NCBI GenBank assembly: GCA_031268195.1
Contig: JAIRXQ010000042.1
Location: 1-41,270, forward strand
Length of the DNA: 41,270 nt
Direction of reading: 5' to 3'
From: Azoarcus sp.
GTDB lineage: Bacteria; Pseudomonadota; Gammaproteobacteria; Burkholderiales; Rhodocyclaceae
The translations under genes were made by a program, and so were the position numbers. The notes below the pieces were generated by a model. The model saw nothing but the letters and a program-made list of their open reading frames with translations, searched no databases and was not told where the DNA came from. Position 1 is the first letter of the stretch, and every line of letters begins with the position of its first letter. Shown piece by piece: positions 37,153 through 41,270 of the stretch.

Positions 37153-40100
37153 ATGGGTTTCAGTGCAGGACAACTTGCCTCGGCTTCGCTGATCAGCCAG
37201 ATCGGCGGCGGGGTGCCATCGCTCTACGCCCAAGGTGCTTCGATCATGGGCGAGAAGGTGGATGCCGACACCGCGCCGCAATGGAAAAAAGACCTTGCCA
37301 TTCTGGGCGGCGCGGGGGTGACCGCCGTCACGGAAAAGTATGCGCTGGACAAGGTGCTCGGCCCGCTGGCAAAGCCGCTGAAGAATGCCATCGGCAGCGG
37401 GCTGGCGCGCATCGGTATTGCAGCAGCGGCGGAAGGGGGCCAGGAAATCGCCGAAAATCTGCTGCATGACGCGCTGAGGATCGGTCTGACGAATCCGGAA
37501 GCGGAATTTGACCTGCGCGGCACGGCATATGAGGGGGGGGTTGGCGCTGCTGTGGGCGGTATCGTCCGTACGGCCGTCGAAACCGCGCTCGGCATCCGCA
37601 ACCGGGCGGCACGCGCGCAGCAAAGCGCCGAATCGCTCGGCCAGTTGTTTGAGCTGGCGAAGGCAAGCAAGGTGCTGCAACGCTCGCCGGAGACGTTCGA
37701 GGGCTTTATCGCGGATGTGTCGCGGGACTTCCCCGTCGATCAGGTCTACATCGATGCGAATGAGTTCCTGCAAATGCCGGTCTCCCCGGCGATCATCGAG
37801 GCATCCCCGGCAGTGGCCACGCAGATCGAGCAGGCGGCAGGGACAGGCGGCGCGGTGTCGATCCCCGTGGAGGAGCTGCTGAGCCGCATTGCGCCCGTGG
37901 AAGGGTCGGAGGCGCTGATCGATCATCTGCGCACCGAGGCAGATGGGATGAGCCGCGCCGAGGCGGTGGAATTTTTCCAGTCCCCCGAAGGCAGTAAATT
38001 ACGCGAGGAGCTGGAGCGCGCCGTGTCCCGGCAGGTAAACCCGGACGCTTTCACGGCGCAAGTGGATGCCATTGGCGCGGAGATCGCCGCCGAACTCGAC
38101 CAGACGGGCCGATTCACGAAGGAGGCGAACCGCGCCTACAGCAGCCTCGTTTCGGCGTGGTACGGCGTGACCGCCGAGCGGTTGGGCATCACGCCGACAA
38201 CGTTACGGGAGCGGTTCCGGCTGAACGTCGTTACGGATCAGGCGCGGGGCGAATTTGAACAGGCGCTGGCCTCGCAGCCCCCCAAGGGCTGGCGGCATGC
38301 CACGACCGGCGAGGACGCGGCGGCGCTCTACGAGGGGCGCGATACGGGCGAGGCGGTTTTCTTCACGGACTTGCAGGGCAAGCTTGCGCAGGACGCGCCG
38401 GAGTTGGCGGGGTTTTCGCATTCCATCAACAGACAAGCGGCAGACCATATTCGCAAGAATCACGGCGACGCCAAGGCGGAAGCCTTGCGGGGGCAAGCCG
38501 CCATTACTGGAAAGGATATTGCCCGCATCCCGGAAATCGTGACGCAGTACGATGGAATGCGGATCGTGACAGACTGGAAAGGCGATACGCTCATCGCCTA
38601 CGCCAAGCGTTTCGATGATGGCGTAACAGTCTATCTGGAGGGTATGACAAGGCGACGCAGCAACCTGCGTGGCGTAAGTATGCGCAGGTATCTCACGTCA
38701 TCCGATGCAGATACCATCCTGGACAGGGCAGTACGCGACGAAATCAACGTCCAGAACGAACGGAGCATCCCTGCGCATGAGCAAAGTCTAGACGATACCG
38801 GCGATGAGTTCAACCAACCCTCGCTCGGCGGCTTCAGCCCCGAAACAAATACCATCAGGCTGTCCGATAACGCAAACCTATCAACCTTCCTGCACGAATC
38901 CGGGCATTTCTTTCTGCATGCGCAAGGGGCGCTGGCCTCGGAGCTGCGCGCCCGCGATCCGGCCACGCTCAACGAGGGAGAGCGGCAGATGATCGCAGAC
39001 ATGGACGCCGTGCTCGAATGGTACGGCGTGCGCGATCAGCAGACGTGGGACAGCATGAGCATGGACGAGCAGCGCCCGTACCATGAGCAGTTCGCGCGCG
39101 GCTTTGAGAAGTACTTGTTTTCCGGGCAGGCGCCAAGCCTGAAGATGCAGAGCTTGTTCCAGCGCTTCGCCTCGTGGCTACGGTCGATCTACAGGAAGAT
39201 TGCGGCGTTTGACGATGTGAAGCTCACGCCAGAAGTGCGCGGGGTGATGGATCGCATGCTGGCGAGTGATGCGGAGATCGAGCGGGCGCGGCAGGCGAGA
39301 AGCATGTTCCCGCTGTTCGAGAGCGAGGCGGCGGCGCGCGCGGCGGGGGTGACGCCGGAGGAGCTGGAAGCGTTCTGGCAAGATGGACGGGAGCAGATCG
39401 CGGACGCGCAGCAGGAATTGCAGGCAAAGAGCCTGCGCGATATGCAGTGGCTGCAAGCCGCGCGCGGGCGGGAGATATCCCGGCTGAAACGCGAGCATCG
39501 GGCACAGCGCGCGGAGGTGCGCGCGGAGGTCGAAGCGCAGGTCATGGCGCAGCCGATTTATCGGGCATGGCGTTTCCTGCGCGACGGCGAGATGGAGCAG
39601 GATGGGGAAACTATCAAGGCGACAGACGGGCATCGCCTCAATATGGACATGCTCCGGGAGATGTACCCGGCGGGCGAACTGGCCGGAATCGACATCGCGC
39701 CGCTCGTCCGGCGCAAGCTGGCGGGCAAGGACGGTATGCCGCCGGATGTGGCGGCGGACATTTTCGGGTTTTCGTCCGGCGACGAGCTGGTGCGGACGCT
39801 GCTCTCGACCGATCCGCCGAAGACGGTCATCGACGCCATGACCGACCAGCGCATGCTGGAGCGCCATGGCGAGCTGGCGACGCCCGAGGCCATCGAGCGC
39901 GCGGCGGATGCGGCGATCCACAACGCGGCCAGAATCCGCTTCGCGACGCGGGAGGCGAACGCGCTGGCTCGCGCGGTGGGCAAGCCACGGCTGTTGATCG
40001 AGGCGGTGCGGGAGTTTGCGGCTCGGGCCATTGGCGGCGTGCAGATACGGGCGCTGTCACCAAACCAGTATGCACGCGCGGAAACACGCGCGGCGCGGGC

Positions 40101-40938
40101 GGCGGAGCAGGCGAGAAAGAAGGGCGACATGGCGGCGGCGGCGCAGGAGAAGAGGAACGAGGCGCTGAACGCGCAGCTGGCGCGGGAGGCGTACCGGGCG
40201 CAGGATGAAGTGCGCATCGGGCTGGCCTATCTGCGCCGCTTCAATGGCGACAAAGCGGGCAAGCGGATCGGCGCTGACTATCTCGATCAGATTCATGGGT
40301 TGCTGGAACGGTTCGATTTGCGGGCGATCAGCAACCGGCAGGCGGCGCGGCGTGAGTCACTCGCCGCATGGGTGGAAAAACAGCGTTCGGAGGGGATCGA
40401 GCCGGATTTGCCGGAGCATATCGCCAACGAGGCGGTACGCGTCCCGTACAAGAATCTGTCCGTCGAAGATTTCCGGGGCTTGGTAGACAGCGTCCGGCAG
40501 GTCGCGCATCTGGGGCAACTCAAGAACCGCCTGCTGACAGCCAAAAAGAACCGGGAGTTCGCGGCGGCGAGGGACGAGATCGTCGCCAGTATCGTGGAGA
40601 ATTCACGCGGCGAGCGGGAGCCGCAACGCTCCGCCGCCAACCGTTCGGAAAGAATGCGCCATTTCGTCAAGGGGTTTCTTGCCGCCCACATCAAGGCGGC
40701 ATCCCTGGCGCGCGTCATGGACGGCGGCCGTGACGGCGGTGTGTTTTGGGAGTACTTCATCCGCCCGGCGAACGCGGCCGGGGACACGGAGACAGGTATA
40801 AGGCAGGTCGCGGGTATCGTGGATCAGTTCCGCCGCGCCACACACAGGACATTTCATGGTCATAATTCCTTGAAGGACACGATCAGCGCGTCATCGATGA
40901 CCGTCAGCTTCAGGTACACGTCTTGCCATACCGTGTGA
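37153..40938 (+). CDS. large phage polyvalent protein with PBECR-like nuclease and HExxH zincin modules (3' end rearranged)
   Basis: A 1261-codon frame from ATG 37153, with GGAG seven bases upstream. It is phage-like, of the multi-domain polyvalent type injected with DNA. Residues about 1-150 are Gly/Ala-rich with EGGQEIAENLLHDALR, resembling an internal segment of longer proteins. Residues about 380-535 resemble a PBECR (Barnase/EndoU/ColicinE5/RelE-like) nuclease domain: ADHIRKNHGD, TGKDIARIPEIV, VTVYLEGMTRRRSNL. Near residue 580 is a metallopeptidase motif, STFLHESGHFFLHAQG. A coiled-coil, charge-rich region (residues about 740-830) and a helical C-terminal half with FIRPANAAGD follow. Homologous sequence seems to end near 40795; the last 48 codons are antisense to mqsA/mqsR. 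Domain names come from remembered motifs. Confidence 0.7.
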   Translation: MGFSAGQLASASLISQIGGGVPSLYAQGASIMGEKVDADTAPQWKKDLAILGGAGVTAVTEKYALDKVLGPLAKPLKNAIGSGLARIGIAAAAEGGQEIAENLLHDALRIGLTNPEAEFDLRGTAYEGGVGAAVGGIVRTAVETALGIRNRAARAQQSAESLGQLFELAKASKVLQRSPETFEGFIADVSRDFPVDQVYIDANEFLQMPVSPAIIEASPAVATQIEQAAGTGGAVSIPVEELLSRIAPVEGSEALIDHLRTEADGMSRAEAVEFFQSPEGSKLREELERAVSRQVNPDAFTAQVDAIGAEIAAELDQTGRFTKEANRAYSSLVSAWYGVTAERLGITPTTLRERFRLNVVTDQARGEFEQALASQPPKGWRHATTGEDAAALYEGRDTGEAVFFTDLQGKLAQDAPELAGFSHSINRQAADHIRKNHGDAKAEALRGQAAITGKDIARIPEIVTQYDGMRIVTDWKGDTLIAYAKRFDDGVTVYLEGMTRRRSNLRGVSMRRYLTSSDADTILDRAVRDEINVQNERSIPAHEQSLDDTGDEFNQPSLGGFSPETNTIRLSDNANLSTFLHESGHFFLHAQGALASELRARDPATLNEGERQMIADMDAVLEWYGVRDQQTWDSMSMDEQRPYHEQFARGFEKYLFSGQAPSLKMQSLFQRFASWLRSIYRKIAAFDDVKLTPEVRGVMDRMLASDAEIERARQARSMFPLFESEAAARAAGVTPEELEAFWQDGREQIADAQQELQAKSLRDMQWLQAARGREISRLKREHRAQRAEVRAEVEAQVMAQPIYRAWRFLRDGEMEQDGETIKATDGHRLNMDMLREMYPAGELAGIDIAPLVRRKLAGKDGMPPDVAADIFGFSSGDELVRTLLSTDPPKTVIDAMTDQRMLERHGELATPEAIERAADAAIHNAARIRFATREANALARAVGKPRLLIEAVREFAARAIGGVQIRALSPNQYARAETRAARAAEQARKKGDMAAAAQEKRNEALNAQLAREAYRAQDEVRIGLAYLRRFNGDKAGKRIGADYLDQIHGLLERFDLRAISNRQAARRESLAAWVEKQRSEGIEPDLPEHIANEAVRVPYKNLSVEDFRGLVDSVRQVAHLGQLKNRLLTAKKNREFAAARDEIVASIVENSRGEREPQRSAANRSERMRHFVKGFLAAHIKAASLARVMDGGRDGGVFWEYFIRPANAAGDTETGIRQVAGIVDQFRRATHRTFHGHNSLKDTISASSMTVSFRYTSCHTV
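40795..40863 (-). pseudogene. mqsA: truncated MqsA antitoxin (N-terminal stub)
   Basis: The ATG at 40863 overlaps the mqsR stop, as in intact mqsRA operons. The first residues MTMKCPVCGAAELIHDTRDL match the zinc-binding N-terminus of MqsA. After LPYT the match stops near 40795, where the sequence becomes antisense to the polyvalent-protein gene. The second CxxC zinc pair, the linker and the DNA-binding domain are lost. The ORF runs on to 40603 as unrelated sequence. Confidence 0.8.
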
Positions 40939-41129
40939 TCGGCATGGGTGGTCATGCTCTTGTAAAAATCTGCCGACGTAAGCGCCATCACAACATCCAG
41001 CATGTCAGAGAGCGAAAACCCCAATTCGTTTGCGCCGACGCGCGCCGCGTGCGTGGTGCGCACCTTGCCCGCCCCGGCCAAGGCTTTGACTACACCCAGC
41101 TTGCAATGCGGGGGGGTTCGTTTCTCCAT
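40860..41129 (-). CDS. mqsR: MqsR-family mRNA interferase with internal deletion
   Basis: GCU-specific mRNA interferase family. The start (MEKRTPPHCKLGVVKAL) and ADFYKSMTTHADHTVWQDVY match E. coli MqsR closely, including the lysine of FYKSM and the glutamine of WQDVY that are catalytic in that enzyme. E. coli MqsR continues WQDVYRPRLVTGQVYLKITV, while here WQDVY is joined directly to LKLTVID. Ten residues (30 bases) are missing in frame, taking out the loop up to the catalytic tyrosine or its equivalent. The product has 89 instead of 98 residues; it also carries one extra proline near the N-terminus. It is probably inactive. Confidence 0.85.
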   Translation of the reverse strand: MEKRTPPHCKLGVVKALAGAGKVRTTHAARVGANELGFSLSDMLDVVMALTSADFYKSMTTHADHTVWQDVYLKLTVIDDALIVSFKEL

Positions 41130-41270
41130 ACGTAATACGCAGCCAGCACGGCATTGGCGCTCTCCATGTCCGCAATGTCCGCCAAGCGCAAGGCCTTTGT
41201 CAAACGATCTTGCAGGGTTTGGAACAGGCGTTCGACGCGCCCCTTGGCCTGTGGCGAACGGGCCTGAATG
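41090..41270 (-). mobile_element. 3' part of an ISNCY-like transposase gene (runs off the window)
   Basis: On the minus strand the window end encodes IQARSPQAKGRVERLFQTLQ, then DRLTKALRLADIADMESANA and VLAAYYVWRNE before a TAG at 41090. The QAKGRVERLFQTLQDRL block is typical of the end of the DDE catalytic core in ISNCY (IS1202-like) transposases. The usual C-terminus is missing after about AAYY, where mqsR begins, so the insertion sequence is broken here. Confidence 0.75.

Noticed and set aside
40603-40794. Continuation of the mqsA frame.
   Set aside because: It is antisense to the polyvalent-protein gene and lacks the second zinc motif and DNA-binding domain of MqsA.

Overview
The window is GC-rich and reads as a betaproteobacterial chromosome, probably a Rhodocyclales-like or related lineage. 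The evidence is the mlaFEDACB-murA-hisG-hisD order, a short-form HisG, dapA next to bamC, a PEP-CTERM (exosortase-sorted) protein and paired LpxL-type acyltransferases beside metK. Nothing points to a plasmid. From about position 35,276 onward the sequence changes character and is a mosaic of broken mobile DNA.

Layout. 1-4,053 (mostly minus strand): an UbiH-family hydroxylase cut by the window edge, a cytochrome c'-like lipoprotein, a secreted unknown and two lipid A acyltransferases. 4,115-6,809: a strong promoter and a structured leader in front of metK, then a CaCA-type cation antiporter whose two signature glutamates are missing. 6,894-14,765: the Mla phospholipid-transport operon, murA, a short QueG-like iron-sulfur protein, hisG and hisD. 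14,797-16,148: pyrD and a small conserved-looking unknown. 16,149-17,062: a gene-poor stretch with REP-like repeats, a promoter candidate and an inverted repeat. 17,063-19,544: a repeat-built RTX protein and a PEP-CTERM protein. 19,756-22,497: a SatP-like acetate transporter and a tonB-exbB-exbD operon. 22,521-28,250 (minus): a tightly packed run moxR - DUF58 - tgpA - mltB - small HExxH protein - TIMP/netrin-like inhibitor. 28,380-35,087: dapA, bamC, a small repeat lipoprotein, a RoxA-like ribosomal oxygenase, an SLC13 transporter and rlmD.

Accessory end. A tRNA-Ser(TGA) is followed directly by the C-terminal stub of a tyrosine recombinase, the C-terminal part of a phage virion protein, a HigBA-type toxin-antitoxin pair with a truncated third regulator, a very large phage polyvalent protein (PBECR-like nuclease plus a HExxH zincin), an MqsR toxin with a catalytic-loop deletion next to a stub of its antitoxin MqsA, and the end of an ISNCY-like transposase. 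This looks like a decayed integrative element that collected several toxin-antitoxin loci.

Most promising leads: (i) the zincin-motif ORF coupled to a TIMP-like secreted inhibitor at the end of a cell-wall operon, (ii) the joint decay of toxin and antitoxin in mqsRA, (iii) the metK leader RNA, (iv) the antiporter lacking both ion-binding glutamates. All family assignments come from reading the sequence and remembered family motifs; no database search was run.
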